Assembly (NCBI GenBank): GCA_025362765.1
Contig: JANYFI010000353.1
Span: forward strand, 1 to 10,678
DNA length: 10,678 nucleotides
Source of the DNA: Ferruginibacter sp.
GTDB lineage: Bacteria > Bacteroidota > Bacteroidia > Chitinophagales > Chitinophagaceae
Direction: 5' to 3'
Part shown: positions 1 to 7,340 of the stretch, piece after piece
Position numbering within the stretch: position 1 is the first letter of the stretch
Layout: each line of letters begins with the position of its first letter
Made by a program: the position numbers and the translations under genes
The notes under the pieces: model-generated
The model's database searches: none
Told to the model about the DNA's origin: nothing
What the model saw: only the letters and a program-made list of their open reading frames with translations

Positions 1-779
1 TGTGCGGCATCAAAACCTACCCCATCACAACCAGCTCCAATGGGTATTTTACTTACAATACTTCCATCAGCAGCACTCATAATTATCAATAATTTATTAT
101 CGCTGCAACCTGCAAAAAGTAAATTCGATTTTGCATCGTACGCCAACCCGGTGGGTGCATCACCAGGCGCAAGTGACCAGTGCCTTTCAACGATGCTTTT
201 TGTAATGTCCACCTCTACTATTTCATTCTTATCTTCAATATTTACGAAGATTTTTCCGGCATTGTTGCTTACCGCAGTTTCCGGCTTTCCGCCTACTGCA
301 ATTGTTGCTACTACCTTTTCTGTTACCGGGTCAATAATGGATAGATCCTTACTACGGCCATTGCAGGTAACTATTTTCTTTGAAAATTCATCATAAAAAA
401 TAGCATCCGGATTTTCTCCTGTTGCTATCTGCGATAAGATGGCATCCGTTTTTAAATCGAATACAGTCACATTGTTCAGTCGGCCATTGCTTGTATATCC
501 TTTATTTAACGAAGGAACAAATGCTATTCCATGAACTCCTGTTGTATTAGGTATTACGCCCAGCGAATCGCCGGTTGCCTTGTCAAGAATATTTACCTGC
601 CCGCCATGCGACACAAACAGTTTATTAGAGTTTGGCTGCACAGCGACATAATCCCAGCCGCCTTCGCTTTTAATATGAAAAGTATTGAGCAAATGAATTT
701 TATCAGGCTGTTGCGCTGTTGATGTCATCACAGCACATACCAGGATGATTGTTGAGAGTAGTAAACGACAAGCTTGCAT
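1..779 (-). CDS. Secreted YVTN/YncE-like beta-propeller protein, 3' end beyond the window
   Basis: An open frame runs from the ATG at 779 to the left edge (259 codons, no stop), so the C-terminus is missing. Residues 1-22 form a signal peptide (MQAC start, a hydrophobic stretch, cleavage probably after STA before QQPD), which points to export to the periplasm or beyond. The rest is a run of about 40-45-residue blade-like units. Each has a strand ending in forms such as KLFVSH, KIFVNI or LLFAGC, then a V/I-hydrophobic-D unit (NILDKATG, VFDLKT, IIDPVTEK, EVDITK), then a glycine-rich turn such as ATGENPDAI, VGGKPETA or IGAGCDGVG. This is the pattern of YVTN/YncE or NHL-type seven-bladed propellers. 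Such proteins are usually binding or scaffold modules, and no catalytic residues are visible. It is divergent from the response regulator. Family class is fairly sure; ligand and role are unknown. Confidence 0.8.
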   Translation of the reverse strand, partial: MQACRLLLSTIILVCAVMTSTAQQPDKIHLLNTFHIKSEGGWDYVAVQPNSNKLFVSHGGQVNILDKATGDSLGVIPNTTGVHGIAFVPSLNKGYTSNGRLNNVTVFDLKTDAILSQIATGENPDAIFYDEFSKKIVTCNGRSKDLSIIDPVTEKVVATIAVGGKPETAVSNNAGKIFVNIEDKNEIVEVDITKSIVERHWSLAPGDAPTGLAYDAKSNLLFAGCSDNKLLIIMSAADGSIVSKIPIGAGCDGVGFDAA

Positions 780-945
780 ATTTTTAATTTTAAACATAAA
801 GTTGCTGAGTAATTCTGTAGAAATACTGAAGATTCAACAATTTCCTGGCCCGGTACTAATACGGTAAACAGGCGAAGAATACTATCACCGCTGACCGCTT
901 TATTTTTCAACAGGATTTACTCAGAATTATCTTTTATTTTTAACA
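780..945. promoter_or_regulatory. Divergent intergenic region between beta-propeller and response regulator
   Basis: This 166-base gap must hold the promoters of both divergent genes. On the plus strand TATTTTTC at 901-908 matches seven of eight positions of the Bacteroidota -7 box TAnnTTTG and would leave a leader of about 30 bases before the ATG at 946. On the minus strand TATGTTTA (798 to 791) is a similar seven-of-eight match, but it lies very close to the ATG at 779. I found no convincing -33 TTG element at the expected distance for either. No inverted repeat stands out as an operator. Confidence 0.25.
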
Positions 946-1623
946 ATGAAGTTATTGATAATAGAAGATGAAATACCGTTGCGGGATTCCATTCAACAAT
1001 ATATGGAAACACAGGGTTACCGTTGTGAAACCGCTGGTAACTTTATGGAAGCCATGGATAAAATTGACTTCTATGAGTATGATTGCGTATTGGTAGATAT
1101 TGGTATACCCATGGGAAGTGGTTTGGATATTGTAAAGGAATTAAAAGCCATTAAATCAAAAGCCGGCATCATCATTATTTCTGCCAGGGATGCGGTGGAT
1201 GATAAAATAAGCGGCCTTCAACTGGGCAGTGATGATTATTTAACCAAACCTTTTCACCTTTCGGAATTAAATGCAAGAATTGCAGCGGTTATTCGTCGCC
1301 GGCATTTTAATGGCGATGAAAAAATAATGTTTAATGAAATTGAAATTTCGCACGTTGCAAAATCTGTTAAGGTTAAAGGAACCTCTGTTGAGCTAACCCA
1401 AAAGGAATTTGACCTGCTTGTTTATTTTATTAATAATAAGGGCAGAGTGATTACCAAATCTGCGTTGGCGCAACATATCTGGGGTGATCATTATGACCAG
1501 GTAGTGTCGTATGACTTTCTATATACGCATATTAAAAACCTGCGAAAAAAACTGGTAGAAGCAGGCGCAGAAGATTACATTAAAACCATTTACGGAACAG
1601 GTTATAAGTTTACAGATAACTAA
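946..1623 (+). CDS. OmpR/PhoB-family two-component response regulator
   Basis: A 225-residue DNA-binding response regulator that should be phosphorylated by the kinase encoded 19 bases downstream. The receiver domain spans about residues 1-115: acidic pocket Glu7-Asp8, phospho-acceptor Asp51 (VLVDIGIP), switch Ser79 (IIIISARD) and invariant Lys101 (YLTKPF). The C-terminal winged-helix domain (about 125-223) has the family hallmarks ELTQKEFDLL, a recognition-helix region SYDFLYTHIKNLRKKL, and the terminal hairpin IKTIYGTGYKF. Length and domain order are normal for OmpR/PhoB/CzcR-type regulators. The start is the first ATG of the frame, with no Shine-Dalgarno, as is usual in Bacteroidota. Targets cannot be read from the sequence. 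The divergent propeller gene, the PepSY-like gene and the CBA efflux operon are the nearest candidates. Confidence 0.93.
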   Translation: MKLLIIEDEIPLRDSIQQYMETQGYRCETAGNFMEAMDKIDFYEYDCVLVDIGIPMGSGLDIVKELKAIKSKAGIIIISARDAVDDKISGLQLGSDDYLTKPFHLSELNARIAAVIRRRHFNGDEKIMFNEIEISHVAKSVKVKGTSVELTQKEFDLLVYFINNKGRVITKSALAQHIWGDHYDQVVSYDFLYTHIKNLRKKLVEAGAEDYIKTIYGTGYKFTDN

Positions 1624-1642
1624 ATCCTCCTGCCATAACACC

Positions 1643-2905
1643 ATGAAGCTACTTACAAGAACGACTATTTATTACCTGCTTTTTTGCATTCCATTGCTGA
1701 TGGCCAGCGGATGCTTTTTATATTTCAATATTGAAAAATCATTGCGGCATGAATTAGACGAAGAATTGCAATTCAGCAATGAAACATGGGTGCGCCATCT
1801 TAACAAACTGTCTGGAGAGAAAGATATTCTGGAATTAAACAATCCTTTTATCCAGATAGAAAAAACCAATATCTTTTCTGGCCAGCAATATTTTTCAGAC
1901 ACTTTATTATTTGAATCTGCAGAAGAACAAAAAGTGCCTTACCGAAGCCTGACAGTTTTTATTGAACATAATAAGCAGTACTACAAACTCTCTTTTCAAC
2001 GTTCGGTGATAGAACAGCGGGATGTTTTCAAAAACCTGATTGGGTTAATGAGCATTGTTTTTGGCGGCTTACTACTACTTTTTTTGCTGATTAATGTGTA
2101 CATCAATAAAAGATTATGGAAGCCGTTTAATTCCTCTTTGACAAAAATAACTTCGCTTAACCTGCAGCAATTGCAGCAGGTACATTTTGATACAGTTGAA
2201 ATCAGGGAGTTCAATGCGTTGAATACTTCACTAAACGCCATGACCAATAAGATGCAGGCGGATTATCTTTCTATGAAAACCTTTACCCAAAATGCCAGTC
2301 ACGAAATACAAACACCCCTGGCAATTATTCAATCTAAACTGGAATTATTGTTACAGGATAGTGCCTTAACTGAACAACAGTCAACAGTGATTACATCTGC
2401 CTTTGAAGCCACGCAACGATTGTCTAAATTAAACCAGGCATTGTTGCTGATTACAAAAATTGAAAACAATCAATTTACAGCGATTGAACCAGTGAGTATA
2501 AAATCAGTTGTTGAAAAATACCAGTCATTTTTTGCAGAACTACTGGATCAAAAAAAGATAACTGTTTCGGTAAAAACTGAGCATGACTGGCTGTTGCTAC
2601 TGCACCCGATGCTGGCAGATATGCTTATCTCCAATCTTTTCGGCAATGCCATCCGTTATAACATACAACAAGGAGAAATATGTATCGACATCACTGCTAA
2701 AAGTCTTGATATGGCGAATACGAGTAACTTACCAGCTATTGACAAAACACAGCTATTTTATCGTTTTGCGAAAAAAAATACTGACATGGGTAATGGGCTG
2801 GGGTTGGCAATTGTAAAGGAAATTTGCGACGCAAACAAAATAGATATACGTTATAGCGCCAGCGATAACTTACACCGGTTTAAGTTAACCGGCAGTCAAC
2901 AATAA
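1643..2905 (+). CDS. Membrane sensor histidine kinase, partner of the upstream response regulator
   Basis: A 420-residue inner-membrane kinase. TM1 is at about 8-28, followed by a periplasmic sensor region of about 100 residues (29-130) with no fold I recognise. TM2 is at about 132-153, followed by a HAMP-like linker (about 155-210). The dimerisation/phosphotransfer domain carries His220 in NASHEIQTPLAI, with Glu221 and Thr224 in the positions expected for kinase and phosphatase activity. The ATPase domain has an N-box with Asn331 and Asn335 (NLFGNAIRYN), an F-box-like LFYRF, and a G2 box GNGLGLAIV (about 383-391). The usual G1 box DxGxG is degenerate: around 356-366 the chain reads DMANTSNLPAI, with Asn359 where Asp is expected. 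Such N-for-D forms occur in Bacteroidota kinases, so activity is likely retained. It is co-transcribed with the regulator (19-base gap). Signal unknown. Confidence 0.92.
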   Translation: MKLLTRTTIYYLLFCIPLLMASGCFLYFNIEKSLRHELDEELQFSNETWVRHLNKLSGEKDILELNNPFIQIEKTNIFSGQQYFSDTLLFESAEEQKVPYRSLTVFIEHNKQYYKLSFQRSVIEQRDVFKNLIGLMSIVFGGLLLLFLLINVYINKRLWKPFNSSLTKITSLNLQQLQQVHFDTVEIREFNALNTSLNAMTNKMQADYLSMKTFTQNASHEIQTPLAIIQSKLELLLQDSALTEQQSTVITSAFEATQRLSKLNQALLLITKIENNQFTAIEPVSIKSVVEKYQSFFAELLDQKKITVSVKTEHDWLLLLHPMLADMLISNLFGNAIRYNIQQGEICIDITAKSLDMANTSNLPAIDKTQLFYRFAKKNTDMGNGLGLAIVKEICDANKIDIRYSASDNLHRFKLTGSQQ

Positions 2906-2926
2906 GCCGCTATTTCAGTGCAGTTT

Positions 2927-2959
2927 AAAAAAGAAAAAAGTCCCGAAACTTCCGGGACT
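2927..2959 (-). terminator. Intrinsic terminator of the PepSY-like gene
   Basis: A perfect 7-bp stem, AGTCCCG (2939-2945) with CGGGACT (2953-2959), encloses a 7-base loop. Read on the minus strand it is followed directly by a T-rich run (TTTTTTCTTTTTT, 2939 down to 2927). It sits about 20 bases after the stop codon of the minus-strand PepSY-like gene. On the plus strand the hairpin is followed by GGCAATC with no T-run, so it is not a good intrinsic terminator for the kinase gene, which converges on it. Confidence 0.85.
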
Positions 2960-2978
2960 GGCAATCAATTAAATGAAC

Positions 2979-3410
2979 TTAGTCTTTTACAGACTTTATA
3001 AACTTTCCATCTTTAGAAAAAAGCCGATCCATTCCTTTTACTTCAGCCTCGTAATTTACTTCTCCATTAGCCCTCGTAATAATTGCCGCCTCCTTAATTG
3101 CTTCTCCTTTAAAATTTTGAGCAATGTAAGCGGTAACTGTAGCGGGCAAATCAGAAACTTTTATGTCCATCTCCGTTTCTTTTTTATTGCCGTTTGATTG
3201 ATACAAGGCAGACATGGTATTTCCGTTCTGTTTAAAATTCGCTTCGTAGTTTGCCTTTTCCTTTTCCCAACTTGTAGTAATTCCTGGGAAATCTTTTGCA
3301 AAAGAAGCCTTTACCGCGGCGGGGACTTTTTCTACAGCTAATTTTTGTGCGCAGGCAGTAAAACTAAAAAGAGAAACTGCCGCCAATGATGTTAAAATTG
3401 TTTTTTTCAT
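2979..3410 (-). CDS. Exported PepSY-like (beta-lactamase-inhibitor-like) small protein
   Basis: A 143-residue exported protein with two repeats of the PepSY-like type (PF11396, named for its resemblance to beta-lactamase inhibitor protein). Residues 1-21 are a signal sequence (MKKTILTS, hydrophobic core, then FTACAQK). Cleavage could be by signal peptidase I after ACA, or Cys20 could be lipidated, but the lipobox (F-T-A-C) is poor. Unit one starts near VPAAVKASFAKDFPG and contains W-x-K-x-x-x-x-YEANF. Unit two starts near LPATVTAYIAQNFKG, contains VNYEAEVKG, and ends in FSKDGKFIKSV. Family members are periplasmic, with unproven functions, and are often found beside two-component systems. Here the gene converges on the kinase gene and ends at a strong terminator. 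Family is confident; a sensory or accessory role is only inference. Confidence 0.85.
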   Translation of the reverse strand: MKKTILTSLAAVSLFSFTACAQKLAVEKVPAAVKASFAKDFPGITTSWEKEKANYEANFKQNGNTMSALYQSNGNKKETEMDIKVSDLPATVTAYIAQNFKGEAIKEAAIITRANGEVNYEAEVKGMDRLFSKDGKFIKSVKD

Positions 3411-3555
3411 GATGTTGTTTTTATGTGTTTTTTAATATTACATAAACCTATAACTCAATTCCGTTGGTAGTTTGAGGAATATCTTTACCGCAACTATTAA
3501 TTTATTAAAGTCGGTATTTCATACATTTTTACTTGTAGGCCGGTACTAAATAACA

Positions 3556-3586
3556 ATGATTTTTTTGCTGAAATTTAAAAAATCAT
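3556..3586. repeat. AT-rich 10-bp inverted repeat around the EamA stop codon
   Basis: ATGATTTTTT (3556-3565) and AAAAAATCAT (3577-3586) are exact reverse complements separated by 11 bases; the TAA stop of the EamA-like gene spans 3575-3577. It could act as a weak transcript end for the minus-strand gene, but the stem is nearly all A-T, so a role is doubtful. The remaining bases from 3411 to 3555 hold the upstream region of the PepSY-like gene. TAGGTTTA on the minus strand (about 3452 to 3445) is the only -7-like box I noticed there. Confidence 0.3.
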
Positions 3587-3988
3587 CACAGCCGTTCCGG
3601 CAATAATAAGTAACGCTCCAATAGCCGATTTTACAGTAAGCGCCTCCCCTAAAAAAACCACGGATAAAATGATGGTGAGCGCTACACTTAATTTATCTAC
3701 GGGTGCTACCTGTGATACTTTTCCAATTTGAAGCGCCTTAAAATAAAATATCCAGGAAAGCCCGGTTGCGATTCCCGAGATAACCAGAAAAATCAAGTTG
3801 TGTTTTGATAAGGTCGATAACCCTTTGGTTTCTCCCCTTGCCAGTACAATACCCCAGGCAACCATCAAAATAATAACGGTGCGTATTGCCGTTGCCAGGT
3901 TGGAGTTTACATTTGTGATACCGACTTTCGCAAAGATGGCCGTTAATGATGCAAACAAAGCTGATAGTAAAGCGTAGATCCACCACAT
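3575..3988 (-). CDS. Half-size EamA/DMT-superfamily membrane protein
   Basis: A 137-residue hydrophobic protein with about five membrane segments (roughly 2-22, 32-52, 66-86, 98-114, 118-136). It resembles one EamA domain of the drug/metabolite transporter superfamily: an N-terminal ALLSALFASLTAIFAKVGI segment, a central GLSWIFYFKALQIGKVSQVAPVDKL segment, and a C-terminal LGEALTVKSAIGALLIIAG segment. The last two are typical of the second half of EamA repeats. Full DMT exporters carry two such domains (about 280-300 residues), so a single-domain protein must pair with itself or a partner if it transports anything. Single-domain members of this length are known, and nothing suggests truncation: the ATG, the stop and the full helix set are present. 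It lies 168 bases after the RND gene on the same strand, so it may be read from its own promoter. Substrate unknown. Confidence 0.82.
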   Translation of the reverse strand: MWWIYALLSALFASLTAIFAKVGITNVNSNLATAIRTVIILMVAWGIVLARGETKGLSTLSKHNLIFLVISGIATGLSWIFYFKALQIGKVSQVAPVDKLSVALTIILSVVFLGEALTVKSAIGALLIIAGTAVMIF

Positions 3989-4156
3989 AAATACATTATT
4001 TTATTGAATAAATAAATCTTTCACAAATGTTGCATAAGCAAGTATTGCAGGCTTCAATTCTAATAGCCCGGTAGCAGTAGTGCTGCCATAACAAAAGAAG
4101 CTTAATTATAATAGAAAAATCGCTCACCACATCAATCCACGAACTGGTAATTCAAT

Positions 4157-7100
4157 TTAGATAACCTGGTTTTTCCGATGTATTAATCTTAAAAAAGAAG
4201 GCAATACAATCAGCAACAAAGGCAATGCCACACACAAACCACCAATTACGGCAATGGCCAAAGGTTGGTGTAATTGCGCACCCCCGCCAATCCCCATGGC
4301 CAGCGGCAACAAGGCGATGATAGCTGCGCTGGCCGTCATTAATTTAGGCCTTAACCTTGCCGCAATGGCAAATACAATGCTTTCTTCCGTATTCATTGTG
4401 CCGGTAGCCTGCACAAATTGCTGGTAAGTAAAAATAGCGTTCTCGCCAATGATGCCCACTATCATAATAATACCTGTGTAACTACCTACATTCAGCGGTG
4501 TATTGGTAAGGTACAGCGCCAGCAGACAACCCGCCACGCCCAGTACAGCTAAAAAAATTATTATAAAAGAAACAATAAAGTCCCTGAACAATACCAGCAA
4601 CACAATAAACACCAGCAGGCAGGCGGTTAATAAAATAATCAACAACTCGCTGAACGCTTTTTGTTGTTCTGCATAAGAACCTCCATACTCAATGTGATAT
4701 CCCTGTGGCAAAGCCAGTTGCTTCCGGATAGACTGTTGAATTTCTTTTAATGTACTGCCTAAGTCACGGTTTTCCAACCTGGCGGTAATAACGCCAATCA
4801 TTTTTTGGTTTTCCCTTTCTATCTCTGCAACGCCTTTTTCTATATGGATAGTGGCCACTGTACTGATGGGTTGCAGCGATCCGTTGGGCAATAAAATATT
4901 ACCCGCATTTAAAGAAGTTACGGTGGTACGAATCGCATTGGGATAAAGCATACGGATATTGACGAGTTGTTCTTTTTCCATCACAGTACTAATTACATTT
5001 CCTTCCAGTTGTGTTTGTAACTGAAACTGGAAATCGGTAGGCGTAATACCAAATTGTGCCAGCCTGGCAACATTGGGCTGTACCATCACTTGCGGTCCTG
5101 CAATCACAATTCCATCAAATACATCGGCCGTACCTTTTACGCCTCTTACAATGTTTGCTACTTGTTGAGATAGCAGTTCAAGTGTTTGCCGGTTATCGCC
5201 ATACACTTTTATTTCTACCGGCTGAACGCTGGTCATCAGGTCGCCGAGCATATCTCCAATCACCTGGCCAAAGTCTACTTTTAATTGCGGCAATGTGGCT
5301 TCAATTTTTTTTCGTAATGCTGCAGATACATCATCCGTAGTTTTACCCCGTTTCTTTTTTAATTGTATCAGGTAGTCGCCCCGGTTGGGCTCCGTAATAA
5401 AAAACCCCATTTGCGTACCAAGCCGGCGGCTGTAATTGGCTACTTCGGGTTGCTGTTGAATAATATGATCTACCTCTTTCAACATGCGGTCTGTTTCTTC
5501 CAGTGTTGTACCCGGGGGGCTATTAAAATCCAGTACAATTCCACCCTCATCCATTTCAGGAAGAAAGCCTGAAGGCAGTTTACCTGGTAAAAGATAAATT
5601 AATACACCGCAGGCGAGCGCAAATAAACTACCGATCCAGCTATGGCGTACGAAGAAGCGTATCCAACCGCCCCCTTCTTTTCTTTTACTATCTTTTACAG
5701 GGATAACTTTTTTAAAAGGCTGATCTTTTGAACTAAATAATAAAAACAATGCCGGCAGCACAAGCCAGGTAATAAAAAAAGAAACGGTCAAGGTAATGAT
5801 CATGGTAAAAGCCAGCACTTTAAAATATGCGCCGGCAACACCACTCATCAAAATAAAAGGAATAAAAATTACGATCGTGCTAAGGGAAGAACCCACCATT
5901 GCAGGAAACAAATAATGAATGGCTTTGGCAACTACCAGGGACATGGGCTCGTCGGGGTGTTCTTCATGGCTGCGGTGTATTTGCTCAATTACAATTACGG
6001 CATCATCAATCATTAAGCCTATGGCCGCGGCAATTGCACCAAGCGTCATAATATTAAAAGTATACCCAACAGCATACAGTAAAACCAGCGTCAGCGCCAA
6101 TGTAGAGGGAATAGTAAGCAATAATACCAAACTCGATTTAAGGGATCTTAAAAAAACTACCACTACTATAATAGCCAGTATGATACCGATCCATAACACG
6201 TCTTTAATACTTTGTACACTATCCTGTACAAAATCGGCCTGCAGGTAATACGGCCTTATCTTTATGTCTTTAGGTAAAATATTTTCAAGTTCCTTTACCT
6301 TCTTCAACACGCCGTTGTTCACATCAACAAGATTGGCGGAAGGTTGCTTTATCACGGCAATCAATGGCACATCTTTTCCATTGGCGTTAATTTTAATATA
6401 CTCTTTCATTTCAGCAATCCGCACCGTTGCCACATCTTTCAGCAACACGATTCTTTTGGCAGAATTCAGCACAATCAGGTTTTCCAATTCGGTTTTCCCA
6501 TTTACGGCATTGTCTGTAAGCGTAAGGTATAACCGATTATAATCGCTGATATACCCGTTAGATTGTAATACATTTGACTGCCCCACCACAGTAGCTATTT
6601 GCTGCGGCGTAATGCCCGCCTGTGTAAGTTTATCAGGGTTTAATATTAACTGGTATTCTTTTGTTTTGCCGCCGATTACCGCGATATCTGCAACGCCTGG
6701 GGTTGCCGCCAAAAAAGGTTTTATCTGTAGTTGTGCTATTTTTTTAAGTTCAATCTGGCTGCGGTTGCTTTCCACTGAAAAACCCATCACCGGTAAAATA
6801 GAAGGGTTCATTTTTTCAACGTTTATTTGGGTACCCGTTAACAGGTTACCCCTTATTTCATTGATCAGCGATTCCATTTGCAGTTTGGCCAGGTCTACAT
6901 TAGCATTCCATTTTAAGAAAACAGAAATTTCGCAGCTTCCCCTGGAAGTGGTGCTTCGGATATAATCCAGTCCTTCAGTTCGTTTTATAATGTTCTCCAG
7001 CGGAATGGTAACGGTTGTCATCATCTTATCTACAGGCTGCTGGCCTGCATCTGCTATCACTTTTAACTTGGGAAAAGTGATGTCAGGAAAAAGGCCCGTT

Positions 7101-7192
7101 TTTAAATTGGAGTAGCTGTAAATACCCGCCAGTATCAGCAAAACAGCCAATGCCAGTAAAGGCCTTTTATAATGTGTGTGAAATTGTCTCAT
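4157..7192 (-). CDS. RND efflux permease, HME (CusA/CzcA)-like
   Basis: A 1011-residue inner-membrane RND pump, the proton-driven part of a tripartite exporter. TM1 (about 12-30) is followed by a periplasmic porter half, TM2-TM6 (from about 333), a cytoplasmic linker near 490-510, TM7 (about 515-540), a second porter half, and TM8-TM12. TM4 has GLMIDDAVIVIEQ with Asp396-Asp397. TM10 has GIIGENAIF with Glu917 where AcrB has Lys940. The next segment has RLRPKLMT with Lys950. Asp/Glu/Lys at these places corresponds to the CusA relay (Asp405, Glu939, Lys984), which favours the heavy-metal (HME) branch over AcrB-type pumps, although the Asp pair in TM4 is also seen in HAE pumps. At the CusA Met672 region this protein has VAEIERENQ, without Met, so copper or silver is not assured. 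It is third in an operon behind the outer membrane factor and adaptor, 148 bases after the adaptor. The sequence is intact. Confidence 0.93.
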   Translation of the reverse strand: MRQFHTHYKRPLLALAVLLILAGIYSYSNLKTGLFPDITFPKLKVIADAGQQPVDKMMTTVTIPLENIIKRTEGLDYIRSTTSRGSCEISVFLKWNANVDLAKLQMESLINEIRGNLLTGTQINVEKMNPSILPVMGFSVESNRSQIELKKIAQLQIKPFLAATPGVADIAVIGGKTKEYQLILNPDKLTQAGITPQQIATVVGQSNVLQSNGYISDYNRLYLTLTDNAVNGKTELENLIVLNSAKRIVLLKDVATVRIAEMKEYIKINANGKDVPLIAVIKQPSANLVDVNNGVLKKVKELENILPKDIKIRPYYLQADFVQDSVQSIKDVLWIGIILAIIVVVVFLRSLKSSLVLLLTIPSTLALTLVLLYAVGYTFNIMTLGAIAAAIGLMIDDAVIVIEQIHRSHEEHPDEPMSLVVAKAIHYLFPAMVGSSLSTIVIFIPFILMSGVAGAYFKVLAFTMIITLTVSFFITWLVLPALFLLFSSKDQPFKKVIPVKDSKRKEGGGWIRFFVRHSWIGSLFALACGVLIYLLPGKLPSGFLPEMDEGGIVLDFNSPPGTTLEETDRMLKEVDHIIQQQPEVANYSRRLGTQMGFFITEPNRGDYLIQLKKKRGKTTDDVSAALRKKIEATLPQLKVDFGQVIGDMLGDLMTSVQPVEIKVYGDNRQTLELLSQQVANIVRGVKGTADVFDGIVIAGPQVMVQPNVARLAQFGITPTDFQFQLQTQLEGNVISTVMEKEQLVNIRMLYPNAIRTTVTSLNAGNILLPNGSLQPISTVATIHIEKGVAEIERENQKMIGVITARLENRDLGSTLKEIQQSIRKQLALPQGYHIEYGGSYAEQQKAFSELLIILLTACLLVFIVLLVLFRDFIVSFIIIFLAVLGVAGCLLALYLTNTPLNVGSYTGIIMIVGIIGENAIFTYQQFVQATGTMNTEESIVFAIAARLRPKLMTASAAIIALLPLAMGIGGGAQLHQPLAIAVIGGLCVALPLLLIVLPSFLRLIHRKNQVI

Positions 7193-7340
7193 TTTATTTT
7201 TATATGCAGTGGCAGCTATAAGCCGGGCTTTCCAATGTAAGAATTTTTAATTGTCCATGCTAAAACCCCGGCAATGTGCAACAGTTGTGGCGACGCTCCC
7301 TTGTACATTTTATCTCTTTGGAACGACTCCTGATTGTTGA
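7193..7340 (-). other. Unusual 148-base intra-operon gap between adaptor and RND genes
   Basis: No gene is visible here. The gap is much longer than the 13-base gap between the first two pump genes. It contains a GC-richer block at about 7266-7310, including CCCCGGCAATGTGC and GTTGTGGCGACGCTCCC, in otherwise AT-rich DNA. It also has short inverted repeats: GCCGGG (7222-7227) with CCCGGC (7267-7272), and AAGCC/GGCTT around 7220-7230. It may hold a structured mRNA segment, an extra promoter for the permease, or a dispersed intergenic repeat. No canonical terminator with a T-run is present, so transcription into the permease gene is not obviously blocked. Confidence 0.4.

Noticed and set aside
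40..396. Plus-strand open frame opposite the beta-propeller
   Set aside because: It is antisense to a clear propeller coding frame with repeats and a signal peptide; its own translation shows no family features.
728..910. Minus-strand 60-codon frame across the divergent intergenic region
   Set aside because: It overlaps the start of the propeller gene in another frame and has no ribosome binding site or recognisable domain.
4070..4087. Inverted repeat GGTAGCA/TGCTGCC between the RND and EamA genes as a terminator
   Set aside because: It pairs well only on the plus-strand RNA, where no gene ends, and no T-run follows; on the minus strand a mismatch weakens it.
5056..6965. Several plus-strand open frames inside the RND gene
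   Set aside because: They are antisense shadows of an intact 1011-codon gene with conserved motifs throughout.
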